Assembly: GCA_014360655.1 (NCBI GenBank)
Contig: JACIXC010000002.1
Coordinates: 62,001-126,000 of the forward strand
From: Actinomycetota bacterium
Lineage (GTDB): Bacteria; Actinomycetota; Geothermincolia; Geothermincolales; RBG-13-55-18
DNA: 64,000 bases
Direction: 5' to 3'
Positions within the stretch are counted from its first letter, which is position 1; every line of letters starts with the position of its first letter. The notes below the pieces were generated by a model. That model was not told the DNA's origin and ran no database searches. It worked only from the letters and a program-made list of their open reading frames with translations. Position numbers and translations under genes: made by a program. Shown here piece by piece: positions 19,835 through 27,439 of the stretch.

Positions 19835-19988
19835 GACATATCCCGGGGCCAGGGCGCGACGGTGCCCGGCGAAGACGTGTTCGTGGTCCTGCCCGGAAAT
19901 GCGGACGCCCGTTTTCGTCCTCACTCGGGGATGCATCAGAGCGACACGGGCTCCCGCCCCCGGCGCCCTTAGTGTCCCCGGATATGTC
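19835..19988. repeat. 154-base element bounded by imperfect inverted repeats
   Basis: The left arm GACATATCCCGGGG (19835-19848) is the reverse complement, with one extra C, of CCCCGGATATGTC (19976-19988). Inside these, AGGGCGC (19851-19857) matches GCGCCCT (19963-19969). The paired ends total about 20 bp over roughly 25 bases. The element stops 16 bases before the chosen start of the HgdB-like gene and removes the upstream in-frame extension from consideration. It could be a MITE-like insertion or a structured 5' leader. Confidence 0.5.
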
Positions 19989-20004
19989 TGGTAACATGGG
20001 AGAT

Positions 20005-21012
20005 ATGGCGAGGATAGGAATCACCACCACGGTACCCGTCGAGGTCATCTACGCCGCCGGGCACGTGCCGGTCGACCTCAACAACGTGTTCGTGTCCAGC
20101 CCCGCCTGCGGAGAGCTCATCGAGGAGGCCGAGCTCGCGGGGTTCCCGCGCTCCTTCTGCGCCTGGATAAAAGGGATATACGGGGCGGTGCGGCGCATGC
20201 CCGACCTGGGGGCGGTGGTGGCCGTCACGCAGGGGGACTGCTCCAACACCCATGCCCTCATGGAGACCCTGCAGTGCGAGGGCATGGAGGTCATCCCCTT
20301 CGCCTATCCCTACGAGCGCGATTACGACCTGCTGCGCGCGCAGGTCGAGGGCTTCGCGCGCCGCCTGGGGACCACCCTGGAGGAGGCGCAGGCGGAGATG
20401 CGCCGCCTGGACAGGGTGAGGAGGAAGGCCCGCCGCGTGGACGAGCTGTCCTGGAAAGAGGGCCTGGTGAGGGGCCTGGAAAACCATCTCGCCCTGGTGA
20501 GCTGCAGCGATTTCGAGGGGGACCCGGAGGGGTTCGCAACGAAGCTGGACCTGTTGCTGGAGGAGGTCGCGAAGAGGAGGCGGGACGAGGGTTTCAGGCG
20601 CGCCGAAGACATGGTGCGCCTGGGCTACGTGGGCGTCCCCCCCATGGCCCCCGAGCTCTACGAATACCTGGAATCGCTGGGGGCGAGGGTGGTCTACAAC
20701 GAGACGCAGAGGCAGTTCAGCCTGCCCTTCGACACGGGGGACCTGGTGGAGAAGTACCGCCGCTACAGCTATCCTTATTCCATATTTTACCGTTTGAGGG
20801 ACATAAGGCGCGAGGCGGCACGCCGCCGCCTGCGGGGGCTGATACATTACGTGCAGAGCTTCTGTTTCCGGCAGGTCGAGGACATCATCCTGCGCCGCTC
20901 GCTCGACCTGCCCATGCTCACCCTGGAGATGGACCGCTCCTCCCGCCTCGACGCCCGCACCAGGATGCGCCTCGAGAACTTCGTCTCCGTGCTGAGGAAG
21001 GATAGAGGCTGA
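20005..21012 (+). CDS. 2-hydroxyacyl-CoA dehydratase D-component-like protein (HgdB/YjiM, COG1775-like)
   Basis: A 335-residue relative of the iron-sulfur subunits of 2-hydroxyacyl-CoA dehydratases, benzoyl-CoA reductase (BcrC) and stand-alone double-cubane cluster proteins. It contains six cysteines: C35, C52, C79 (TQGDC), C91, C167 and C287 (HYVQSFCFRQ). The C-terminal pattern LPMLTLEMD...DARTRMRLENF is typical of the family. Only one such subunit is present rather than the A/B pair of true dehydratases, as in YjiM/double-cubane proteins. ATG 20005 follows a GGGAG site; upstream in-frame ATGs at 19984 and 19996 are less likely. The activator gene overlaps its stop (TGATG). The substrate is unknown. 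Confidence 0.82.
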   Translation: MARIGITTTVPVEVIYAAGHVPVDLNNVFVSSPACGELIEEAELAGFPRSFCAWIKGIYGAVRRMPDLGAVVAVTQGDCSNTHALMETLQCEGMEVIPFAYPYERDYDLLRAQVEGFARRLGTTLEEAQAEMRRLDRVRRKARRVDELSWKEGLVRGLENHLALVSCSDFEGDPEGFATKLDLLLEEVAKRRRDEGFRRAEDMVRLGYVGVPPMAPELYEYLESLGARVVYNETQRQFSLPFDTGDLVEKYRRYSYPYSIFYRLRDIRREAARRRLRGLIHYVQSFCFRQVEDIILRRSLDLPMLTLEMDRSSRLDARTRMRLENFVSVLRKDRG

Positions 21013-21800
21013 TGGACGTGCGTTACGGGGTGGACCTGGGCAGCCGCCGCGTGAAGGTCGCCGCAGAACAGGATGGCGGCGGCTACCGTTACCTGGGGCC
21101 CTTCGACACCGCCGCCTTTTATCGTGATCACGTGGAACCCGGCGGGGGAGGCGGCACCCTTCTATACGGGGGATTGGGCATGGAGGAGGGTCTGCCCCTG
21201 GCGGTGACGGGTTACGGGCGCGCGCGCCTGGGCGGGGGAGCGCTTGCCGTGCCCGAGCTGGAGGCGGTGGTGGCGGGAGTCCGTGAGCTCACCGGGCTGC
21301 GGGACGCCGTGATCCTCGACGTGGGAGGCCAGGATTCCAAGGCGCTGCTCATGAAGGACGGGCGGCTGGCTGACTTCGCCGCCAACGACCGTTGCGCCGC
21401 CTCCTCGGGGCGCTTCATGGAGAACATGTGCGCCGCACTGGGCATGAGCCTGGAGGAGCTGGGCGGGCACTGGGAGGACCCCGTGGAGCTCTCTTCCACC
21501 TGCGCCATCTTCGGGGAGAGCGAGCTGGTGGGCCTGCTGGGGGAGGGGGTGCCCAGGGAGCGCCTGGCGGCGGGCGTGAACCACGCCATACTGCGCCGCC
21601 TCCTACCGCTCCTCGCGCGCTTCCCCGCGGCTTCCCTGGTCCTCACCGGCGGGGTGGCGTACAATAATGCCCTGCGCAGGCTCATCGGGGAGAGGCTGGG
21701 GACGGAGCCCCTGGTCCCCCACCCCCCCGATTTCGTGGCCGCCGTGGGGTGCTGCCGCCTGGGGGCGCGCGTGGAGGAGGGCGATGATGGAAGAATTTGA
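21012..21800 (+). CDS. BadF/BadG/HgdC-family ATPase activator (COG1924-like)
   Basis: This 262-residue ASKHA-fold ATPase is of the kind that donates low-potential electrons to HgdB/BcrC-type proteins in an ATP-dependent step. Visible features are GVDLGSRRVKV (nucleotide-binding phosphate loop), DVGGQDSK, NDRCAASSGRF with C128, SSTCAIFGESE with C164 and LTGGVAYN. The two cysteines match the ligands that hold one [4Fe-4S] cluster between the subunits of the dimeric activator. The ATG overlaps the stop of the upstream HgdB-like gene, and its own stop lies inside the start of queD, so all three are translationally coupled. Confidence 0.85.
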   Translation: MDVRYGVDLGSRRVKVAAEQDGGGYRYLGPFDTAAFYRDHVEPGGGGGTLLYGGLGMEEGLPLAVTGYGRARLGGGALAVPELEAVVAGVRELTGLRDAVILDVGGQDSKALLMKDGRLADFAANDRCAASSGRFMENMCAALGMSLEELGGHWEDPVELSSTCAIFGESELVGLLGEGVPRERLAAGVNHAILRRLLPLLARFPAASLVLTGGVAYNNALRRLIGERLGTEPLVPHPPDFVAAVGCCRLGARVEEGDDGRI

Positions 21801-22170
21801 GATCTCGGCCGCCGTGCACTTCGACGCCGCGCACCGCCTGCCCGGGTATCACGGGCCCTGCGCCCGCCTGCACGGCCACCGCTGGCGGGTGGAGGCGGCG
21901 GTGGCGGGCGAGCGGTTGGACGATACGGGCATCCTCGTCGACTTCATGAAAGTCAAGGAATGGCTGCAGGATATCGTCTCCGCCTTCGACCACCGCTGCC
22001 TCAACGAGGTGGAGCCCTTCACGGCGATGGCGCCCACCTCGGAGAACCTGGCCCGCCACGTCTACGGCGAGCTGGCGAGGAGGATGGGCGAGCGGGCGGG
22101 GGCGGTGCGGCTTTCCTGGGTGAGCGTATCCGAGTCCCCGGACACGCGCGTGGTCTACCGGGAGGCATAG
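21784..22170 (+). CDS. queD: 6-carboxy-5,6,7,8-tetrahydropterin synthase
   Basis: QueD converts 7,8-dihydroneopterin triphosphate to 6-carboxytetrahydropterin in the pathway to preQ0, the precursor of queuosine and other 7-deazaguanines. The 128-residue protein has the zinc ligands H17 (DAAHRL), H30 and H32 (LHGHRW), the catalytic C26 and the second catalytic motif DHRCLNE. It starts at ATG 21784, inside the last codons of the activator gene, after GGAGGAGG. It is followed by queC. The 6-pyruvoyl-tetrahydropterin synthase fold is certain; the QueD role follows from the neighbours. Confidence 0.93.
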   Translation: MMEEFEISAAVHFDAAHRLPGYHGPCARLHGHRWRVEAAVAGERLDDTGILVDFMKVKEWLQDIVSAFDHRCLNEVEPFTAMAPTSENLARHVYGELARRMGERAGAVRLSWVSVSESPDTRVVYREA

Positions 22171-22250
22171 CCCGCGCCGCGTGCAGCGGGGAAGGTGCGG
22201 CTCACCGCGGAACCTTGAGGCGGTGTTGGGGCATGGAGGCATCGCGGGAC

Positions 22251-23015
22251 ATGCGGAGGAAAAAGTCGGAAAACCTGGTGCTCCTTTCCGGGGGCCTGGA
22301 CTCCGCCGTGAATCTTCTCATGGCTCTGCGCCGTGGCGGGGTGGGGCTTGCCGTCACCGTGGACTACGGCCAGAGGGCGGCGCGGCGCGAGGTGGAAAGG
22401 GCGTCCGCGCTGTGCGCGGTGCACGGGGTCCGACACGAGGTGATCGCGGCGAAGTGGCTGGGTAAATATTCCAGGGACGCCCTGACCACGCCGGGGGTCG
22501 CTTTTACGGGCGTGGCGGCGGGGACGGAAGGGGCAGGGGACGGTGAGCCCACAACGGCGCGGGACGATGCATCATTGCACGCGCTCTGGGTCCCCAACCG
22601 CAACGGCCTGCTGGCCAACGTGGGCGCCTGCCTGGCGGAGGCGCTGGGGATGAGGTACGTGGTCATGGGCCTCAACGCGGAGGAGGGCGCCGTCTTCCCG
22701 GACAACTCCCCCGCTTTCATAAGGGAGATGAACCGCGCCTTTTCCTATTCCACGCTCTCCAGGGTGCGCCTGAGGAGTTTTACCAAGAACATGAATAAAA
22801 TGGAAATAATGGCAGAGGCCCTCGCCTGCGGACTCGATTTTCGCTACCTTTGGTCGTGCTATAATGAGGGGGAATTGATGTGCGGTTCCTGCCCCTCCTG
22901 CGCACGGCTTCTCGCAGCCGCCGAGGGGTTGGGGGTGAGGGATAGGCTGAAGGGATATTTCGGGAGCGGGCGCTCGCCGCAAGGGGACGCCGGTCAAAGG
23001 GGAGAGATTCCATGA
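22251..23015 (+). CDS. queC: 7-cyano-7-deazaguanine (preQ0) synthase
   Basis: QueC uses ATP and ammonia to turn 7-carboxy-7-deazaguanine into preQ0. The PP-loop is SGGLDS (residues 13-18 from ATG 22251). The C-terminal zinc site is C203, C211, C214 and C217 (CGSCPSC). The protein is 254 residues from this start, which has GGAGG 11 bases upstream; ATG 22233 would add six residues. An unusual low-complexity Ala/Gly/Thr segment occurs around residues 85-105. Its stop overlaps the DUF366 start (ATGA). Confidence 0.93.
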   Translation: MRRKKSENLVLLSGGLDSAVNLLMALRRGGVGLAVTVDYGQRAARREVERASALCAVHGVRHEVIAAKWLGKYSRDALTTPGVAFTGVAAGTEGAGDGEPTTARDDASLHALWVPNRNGLLANVGACLAEALGMRYVVMGLNAEEGAVFPDNSPAFIREMNRAFSYSTLSRVRLRSFTKNMNKMEIMAEALACGLDFRYLWSCYNEGELMCGSCPSCARLLAAAEGLGVRDRLKGYFGSGRSPQGDAGQRGEIP

Positions 23016-23599
23016 AGGGTAAATACATCAAGGGTAGAAGCATCACCTACGACGGCTCGCAGCTGCGTTCCCATTACGCCTATACCGAGCACGACGTGCA
23101 GGGCGACTCCGTGGTCGCTTTCCGCGGACCCTGCCGGGTGGGGGTGGACGATCTCGTGGACCTGGAGGACCGCAAGAAGAAGGCCGAGATCTACAGCGAG
23201 GAGATGGCCCATTTCATAGTGGAGCTCTTCGGGCGCGACCTTGACCTGACCCTGGCCATTCAGCGCCTCCTCCTCTGCGTGATCAAGGACGTCATCGAGG
23301 AGCTGAAACCGGAGCTCTTCATCAACCGCCGCGGCGATGACCTCTACATAGAGGTGGAGGTGGACGAGGGCGAGGAGGAGAACCGCAAGCTGACGGTGAG
23401 CGTGGCCACCGCCAGCCCCGTGTCCACGCTCATCCATACGGGCATCAACATCTCCAGCCGCAACACTCCCGTGCCCACCCTGGGGCTTGACGACCTGGAG
23501 ATCCCTGTGGACGATTTCATCCTCAAGGTCCTGCAGGGGTTCATAAACGAGATGAAGGGGATGGAGCTCGCGCGCTGCAAGGTGCGCGCCGTCACCTGA
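23012..23599 (+). CDS. DUF366 family protein (COG2029-like)
   Basis: A 195-residue protein matching the uncharacterised DUF366 family. The recognisable run includes YDGSQLRSHYAY, the glycine/acid-rich QGDSVVAFRGPCRV, DLEDRKK, MAHFIVELFG, FINRRGDDLYI and the Ser/Thr-rich VATASPVSTLIHTGINISS. It is soluble, with no signal peptide. It starts within the queC stop (ATGA), so it belongs to the preQ0 operon; DUF366 genes are commonly found beside queuosine or archaeosine genes, which suggests a role there. The reaction is unknown. Confidence 0.85.
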   Translation: MKGKYIKGRSITYDGSQLRSHYAYTEHDVQGDSVVAFRGPCRVGVDDLVDLEDRKKKAEIYSEEMAHFIVELFGRDLDLTLAIQRLLLCVIKDVIEELKPELFINRRGDDLYIEVEVDEGEEENRKLTVSVATASPVSTLIHTGINISSRNTPVPTLGLDDLEIPVDDFILKVLQGFINEMKGMELARCKVRAVT

Positions 23600-23745
23600 A
23601 GAGCGGTCGTGTCCTTCCGGCTTACGCTCCCGCGCACCGCGTACCCGCCTCGCGGGGCATGCGCCCCCGGCCGACGCGGGCGGGGGCGGCCCGCGCCGTC
23701 GCCGTGCGGGATAAGCTGTCGCGCGCGCGGGGGGAAAGCGGTGGT

Positions 23746-24594
23746 GTGCCTGTGAACGTCTGCGAGGTATTCCCGTCCTTCCAGGGCGAGGGCGTGCTTG
23801 CCGGGGTCCCGCAGGTCTTTCTGAGGCTGGGAGGGTGCAACCTCGACTGTTCGTATTGCGACACGCCCTGGGCGAGGGCGGAGTCGGACACGTGTCGCGT
23901 GTACGGATGGGAAGGGCTCCTGGAAACAGTTACCAACCCGCTGGATGCGCGGCTCCTCGCCGAGCGGGTCGCGGCGTTATGGGAAAGCGGCATGCACTCG
24001 CTGAGCCTCACCGGCGGCGAACCGCTCCTGCAGGCAGAAGGGCTGGCGGAGCTGCTGCCCGTGCTGCGCCGCCGGGGCATGCCCGTCTACCTAGAGAGCA
24101 ACGGCACCCTTCCGGAGAAGCTGGCCGCACTGCTGGAATGGGTGGACTGGATCGCCATGGACCTCAAGCTGCCGTATTCCCAGGGCGGGAAAGACTACCT
24201 GGAAGCGCAGCGGGATTTCCTGCGCCTGGCCTCCTCGCGGCGCTTGTTCCTCAAGGTGGTCATAGAGGAGGGTACCCCCGCCGGAGAGCTGGAACGTTTC
24301 CTGCGCGTCATGGCGGGGGTGGCGGAAGGCGTGCCGCTGGTGCTGCAGCCGGTATCCCTCCCCCTACGGGATACGGCGCGGGGGCCTGGCACATGGGGCG
24401 GCGGGAAGGAAGCGCCGGCTGGCGAGGGCCGGGGCGAAGGTTGCGCGGGAGGCGCGCAGCCGCCCGCAGCGGTTGCGCGGGACAGGGTGGGAATAAGCGC
24501 GGAGCGCGCGGCCGCCTTCCTCCGCATCGCCTCCGCCCATTTCCGTGATGTCCGGGTCATCCCCCAGCTGCATCGCGCCTGGGGGATAAGGTAG
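23746..24594 (+). CDS. queE: 7-carboxy-7-deazaguanine synthase (radical SAM)
   Basis: QueE rearranges 6-carboxytetrahydropterin to 7-carboxy-7-deazaguanine using SAM and a [4Fe-4S] cluster. The cluster motif is C31, C35 and C38 (GCNLDCSYC), preceded by the family N-terminus FPSFQGEGVLAG and followed by SLTGGEPLL and the DLKLPYS motif. GTG 23746 is preferred because GGGGGAA lies about 9 bases upstream and upstream in-frame sequence is low complexity. An Ala/Gly-rich insertion of some 35 residues near the C-terminus (around residues 207-245) is unusual. It lies 146 bases after DUF366, in the same direction. Confidence 0.92.
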   Translation: MPVNVCEVFPSFQGEGVLAGVPQVFLRLGGCNLDCSYCDTPWARAESDTCRVYGWEGLLETVTNPLDARLLAERVAALWESGMHSLSLTGGEPLLQAEGLAELLPVLRRRGMPVYLESNGTLPEKLAALLEWVDWIAMDLKLPYSQGGKDYLEAQRDFLRLASSRRLFLKVVIEEGTPAGELERFLRVMAGVAEGVPLVLQPVSLPLRDTARGPGTWGGGKEAPAGEGRGEGCAGGAQPPAAVARDRVGISAERAAAFLRIASAHFRDVRVIPQLHRAWGIR

Positions 24595-24717
24595 GCGACC
24601 GTGCACCCCTTAAAAGCTCCGCACGTCGGCCGTTCCCGCGCGCCCGCACGGCTCATGGGACGCCGGCCCGCCGTGTGCTATATTCATGCCGGATTCGGAA
24701 AGGCGAGGTGATCTCGG

Positions 24718-25356
24718 ATGGCACTCGACCACGCGCCGGAGGACCTGAAGAGGGCGCGCGAGAAGGCGGCGAGGGAGTTCAGGCTCCTGGACCCGTCCTG
24801 GATGGCTTCACGCTCGGGGACCTTCTATTCCTACCCGCGGCGCACCTTCTTCGTCCCCTTCTTCGGCGAGCCGTACTCCGTCTCCTACCCGGAAGGCACG
24901 GTGGCGCGCGGAAACGGCAGCCCCGCGGGGGCGCGGGAGGCGCTCATCGTCGTGCATTACCTCGTGAACGCGGACGGCACGCCGGTGCAGGGAAGGTGGG
25001 TGGCCTACCGCGACCTTCCCGGGGCGCGTTACCACGAGCCTGCCTTCGTGGCCGAGGTGGAGAACCCCCTCTCCCGCGGTTTGGCGGGGCGGCGGGAGGA
25101 GCTGCGGGGATGGGCGGAGGAGAACGCCGAGGCCGTGGACCTTCCCGGGGACGTGGCAGCGGCCTGGTACGTGCTGCCGCGCGTGCCGCTGCTGCTCGTC
25201 TTCAACGACGGGGACGAGGAATTCCCGGCGAGCGCGCGCGTTTTCTTCGACGCGAGCGCGCCGCATTACCTGCCCACCGAGGACCTCTCCGTGCTGGCGG
25301 AGCTCGCGGCGCTGCGCCTGCTCGAGGAGACCGGAGCCCTGGGCGCGGGGCATTAA
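24718..25356 (+). CDS. DUF3786-like protein
   Basis: A 212-residue soluble protein that resembles the uncharacterised DUF3786 family found in anaerobes. Supporting patterns are FYSYPRRTFFVPFFGEPYSV, an internal VVHYLVNADGTPVQG, WVAYRDLPGARYHEPAF and the C-terminal LLLVFNDGDEEFPASARVFFD with PHYLPTEDLSVL. No signal peptide, membrane helix or cysteine cluster is seen. The ATG has GAGGTG about 9 bases upstream, and a TATATT box lies at 24679. Relatives are often reported near corrinoid or CO/acetyl-CoA enzymes, but no such gene is adjacent here, so I infer no function. Confidence 0.7.
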   Translation: MALDHAPEDLKRAREKAAREFRLLDPSWMASRSGTFYSYPRRTFFVPFFGEPYSVSYPEGTVARGNGSPAGAREALIVVHYLVNADGTPVQGRWVAYRDLPGARYHEPAFVAEVENPLSRGLAGRREELRGWAEENAEAVDLPGDVAAAWYVLPRVPLLLVFNDGDEEFPASARVFFDASAPHYLPTEDLSVLAELAALRLLEETGALGAGH

Positions 25357-25401
25357 AAGCGCGGCAGGCGTCCGTGAGCGGGCCGGAACGGCGCCCGCCC
25401 G

Positions 25402-25431
25402 TTGTTCCATACGCGCCTCATAGTTTAATAT
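25402..25431 (+). promoter_or_regulatory. Candidate promoter for the HNH/MBL operon
   Basis: TTGTTC at 25402-25407 is followed by TTTAAT at 25424 (16-base spacer) or TAATAT at 25426 (18-base spacer). This is one of the few AT-rich patches in the region and lies about 100 bases before the HNH gene. Confidence 0.45.
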
Positions 25432-25527
25432 TAGGTGCAAAGCGGCGAGGAGAGGAAGGAAGAAGGAGGTAACTACGCGCAGCGGATAGGAGGGGCCTGG
25501 CGCCGCTGTGACGTGGAAGAGGAGACA

Positions 25528-26028
25528 ATGCTCAGGGTACTGGTTCTCAACGCGTCCTATCAGCCCTTGAACCTCGTTAACTTGAGACGGGCGGTGGTGC
25601 TGGTTCTCAAGAACAAGGCGGAGGTCATCGAGGAGGGTGACGGGGTCCTGCATTCCGAGAGGCTCGAGATGCCTTTTCCTTCCGTGATACGCCTGGTCTA
25701 TTACGTCAACGTCCCCTACAGGACGGTTTCCCTCAACCGCAGGGCCGTGTTCGCGCGCGACAACCACACCTGCCAGTACTGCGGGGGCAGGGCGGAGAGC
25801 ATCGACCACGTCGTCCCGCGCAGTCGCGGGGGAGAGCACAGCTGGGAAAACGTGGTAGCGGCCTGCAGGAGGTGCAACACGCGCAAGATGAACCGGCTGC
25901 CCGCGGAGGCGGGATTGAAGCTGCTGCGCAAGCCCAGCGAACCCCGCGACCACGTGTGGTTCCTCAGCCTGGCGGGCGAGATACACCCCACCTGGGAACC
26001 GTACCTGGAAACGGCCATGGTGGGATGA
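25528..26028 (+). CDS. HNH endonuclease family protein
   Basis: A 166-residue HNH protein of the small stand-alone type common in actinobacteria and cyanobacteria. The N-terminal half (LVLNASYQPLNLVN, RAVVLVLKNKAEVIE) is characteristic of this subfamily. The nuclease core follows, with C82/C85 (CQYC), H94 in the SIDHVVPRSRGG motif, N in the SWENVVAAC segment and C113/C116 (CRRCN). It could cut or nick DNA; the biological role of this subfamily is not established. The stop overlaps the start of the MBL gene (ATGA). There is no restriction-modification or toxin partner nearby. Confidence 0.88.
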   Translation: MLRVLVLNASYQPLNLVNLRRAVVLVLKNKAEVIEEGDGVLHSERLEMPFPSVIRLVYYVNVPYRTVSLNRRAVFARDNHTCQYCGGRAESIDHVVPRSRGGEHSWENVVAACRRCNTRKMNRLPAEAGLKLLRKPSEPRDHVWFLSLAGEIHPTWEPYLETAMVG

Positions 26029-27053
26029 GCCGGGACAGCTTCAGCTACCAGGATCTGGTAAGGAAGATCCGCGACGACATCGTGCACGTGGATATCCCCA
26101 TCCCGCACGTGCTCCGCAACGTAAACCTCTACCTTTTCCTGGGGAAGGAGCCCGCCCTCATCGACGCCGGTCCCTACCACCCCGTCATGGCGGAGATCGT
26201 GGAGGGCGCCCTGCGGGCGGCGGGAATGCGCGAGTTGCACCACCTTTACCTCACCCACTCCCATATCGACCATTTCGGCAATGCGGCGAGGATCAGGAGC
26301 TTGACGGGGGCGCGCGTGGTCGCGCACCGCGCCGAAAGCCCCCGCATCGAGAGGGCGCGCGAGAGGCTGCGCCGGGAATACGCCTGCTACGCGTCCATGA
26401 ACCCGCTCATGGGTTTTCCGGAGGACGTGGCGCAGGCCATATTCGGGCTCGCGCACCGCTGGATCGAGCTGTCGGAACCCTGTCCCCTGGACGGCAGGCT
26501 GCGCGGCGGCGAGACGGTGGTGGCGGGTGACCGTCGCCTGGAGGTCATCCACACCCCTGGACATACCGCGGGCCACGTCTGCTTCTACGAGAGGGAGGAG
26601 GGGATACTCTTCTCCGGCGACCACCTCATGCGCTCCATCACCCCCAACCCGGAGCTCTACTGCCCACCGCGCAGGGGCCATGTCACCGGCCTCTCCCAGT
26701 TCATGGAGTCCCTCGAGCTCCTGAAGGGATACGAGGTGAAGGAGGCGTATCCGGGGCACGGCCAGCCCATCAGGCAGGTGCGGAGGCGCATCGACTTCAA
26801 CCTGCTGCACCACCGCCGCAGGCTGGAGAAGACGGCGGAGGCGGTGGACGAGGGATGCAGCACCGTCTGGCAGGTGGCCCTGCGCCTTTTTCCCCAGGTG
26901 CGGAACAAGCCCCCGGACATCGATCATTTCCTTGCCCTGAAGGAGGCGCTGGGGCACCTGCTCATCCTCGAGGAACGGGGGGAGGTGCGCAGGACGGAGG
27001 GGGAGGGGGGCGAGTGGCGTTTTCTGCCCGCGGAGGAGAGTAAGCGGGGGTAG
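26025..27053 (+). CDS. MBL-fold metallohydrolase
   Basis: A 342-residue metallo-beta-lactamase-fold hydrolase. The dinuclear metal motif is THSHIDHFG (H78, H80, D82, H83), followed by HTPGHTAGH, FSGDHLM and the final YPGHGQPI. The C-terminal 90 residues are helical, with a winged-helix-like segment (TVWQVALRLFPQ, KEALGHLLILEERGEV), an arrangement shared with lactamase B2/LACTB2-like proteins. It is translationally coupled to the HNH gene. Substrates of this group include thioesters and RNA; sequence does not decide. Confidence 0.88.
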   Translation: MSRDSFSYQDLVRKIRDDIVHVDIPIPHVLRNVNLYLFLGKEPALIDAGPYHPVMAEIVEGALRAAGMRELHHLYLTHSHIDHFGNAARIRSLTGARVVAHRAESPRIERARERLRREYACYASMNPLMGFPEDVAQAIFGLAHRWIELSEPCPLDGRLRGGETVVAGDRRLEVIHTPGHTAGHVCFYEREEGILFSGDHLMRSITPNPELYCPPRRGHVTGLSQFMESLELLKGYEVKEAYPGHGQPIRQVRRRIDFNLLHHRRRLEKTAEAVDEGCSTVWQVALRLFPQVRNKPPDIDHFLALKEALGHLLILEERGEVRRTEGEGGEWRFLPAEESKRG

Positions 27054-27290
27054 TCCCCGGGGGGAGCGGGTTGCCCCGCGGCGGGAAGTCCCCCGAGCGA
27101 GGGGACGGGGAAGGGGAAGGAAAGGCGCGGACGGCACCCGCGGGCTTCCACGGCCCGGGCCACCAAGCCTGCGCGGCAAGGCGGGTGAGGGACGGAGCGC
27201 GAAAAGGCCCCGCGCCGCGGGAAGCACCGTCGCGCGGGAGGATTGCTTCCGGAAAGGCCTCTCGCACGGCGTCTCGCGACATGACTTGCG

Positions 27291-27319
27291 TTGAAAAGCC
27301 CCGGGGGCCTTGTTAATAT
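27291..27319 (+). promoter_or_regulatory. Promoter of tRNA-Arg
   Basis: TTGAAA at 27291-27296 and TAATAT at 27314-27319 are separated by 17 bases and lie 27 bases upstream of the tRNA. The spacing and position are ideal. The remaining 27054-27290 stretch is GC-rich and shows no supported gene. Confidence 0.6.
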
Positions 27320-27345
27320 GTAGGTGTCGCTCAGGGCTTACCGGT

Positions 27346-27420
27346 GCCCTTGTAGCTCAGTGGATAGAGCAGTGGCCTCCGGAGCCACGTGCGGGAGTTC
27401 GAATCTCCCCAAGGGCGCCA
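27346..27420 (+). tRNA. tRNA-Arg (anticodon CCG)
   Basis: The cloverleaf folds directly: acceptor GCCCTTG pairs with CAAGGGC, the D-arm is GCTC...GAGC, and the anticodon stem GTGGC/GCCAC holds the loop CTCCGGA with anticodon CCG. The T-arm reads GGGAGTTCGAATCTCCC. The discriminator is G and the CCA end is encoded. It decodes CGG. A TPR protein gene starts only 20 bases beyond the CCA, so both probably share a transcript. Confidence 0.96.
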
Positions 27421-27439
27421 TTTTTTCGAGGGGCGCGAT

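Noticed and set aside
19780-20004. Extended N-terminus for the HgdB-like protein
   Set aside because: The added residues cross a hairpin and the inverted-repeat element and have no similarity to the family.
27054-27290. Short open frames on both strands between the MBL gene and tRNA-Arg
   Set aside because: Extreme GC content opens all frames. None has a ribosome site with a protein-like composition.
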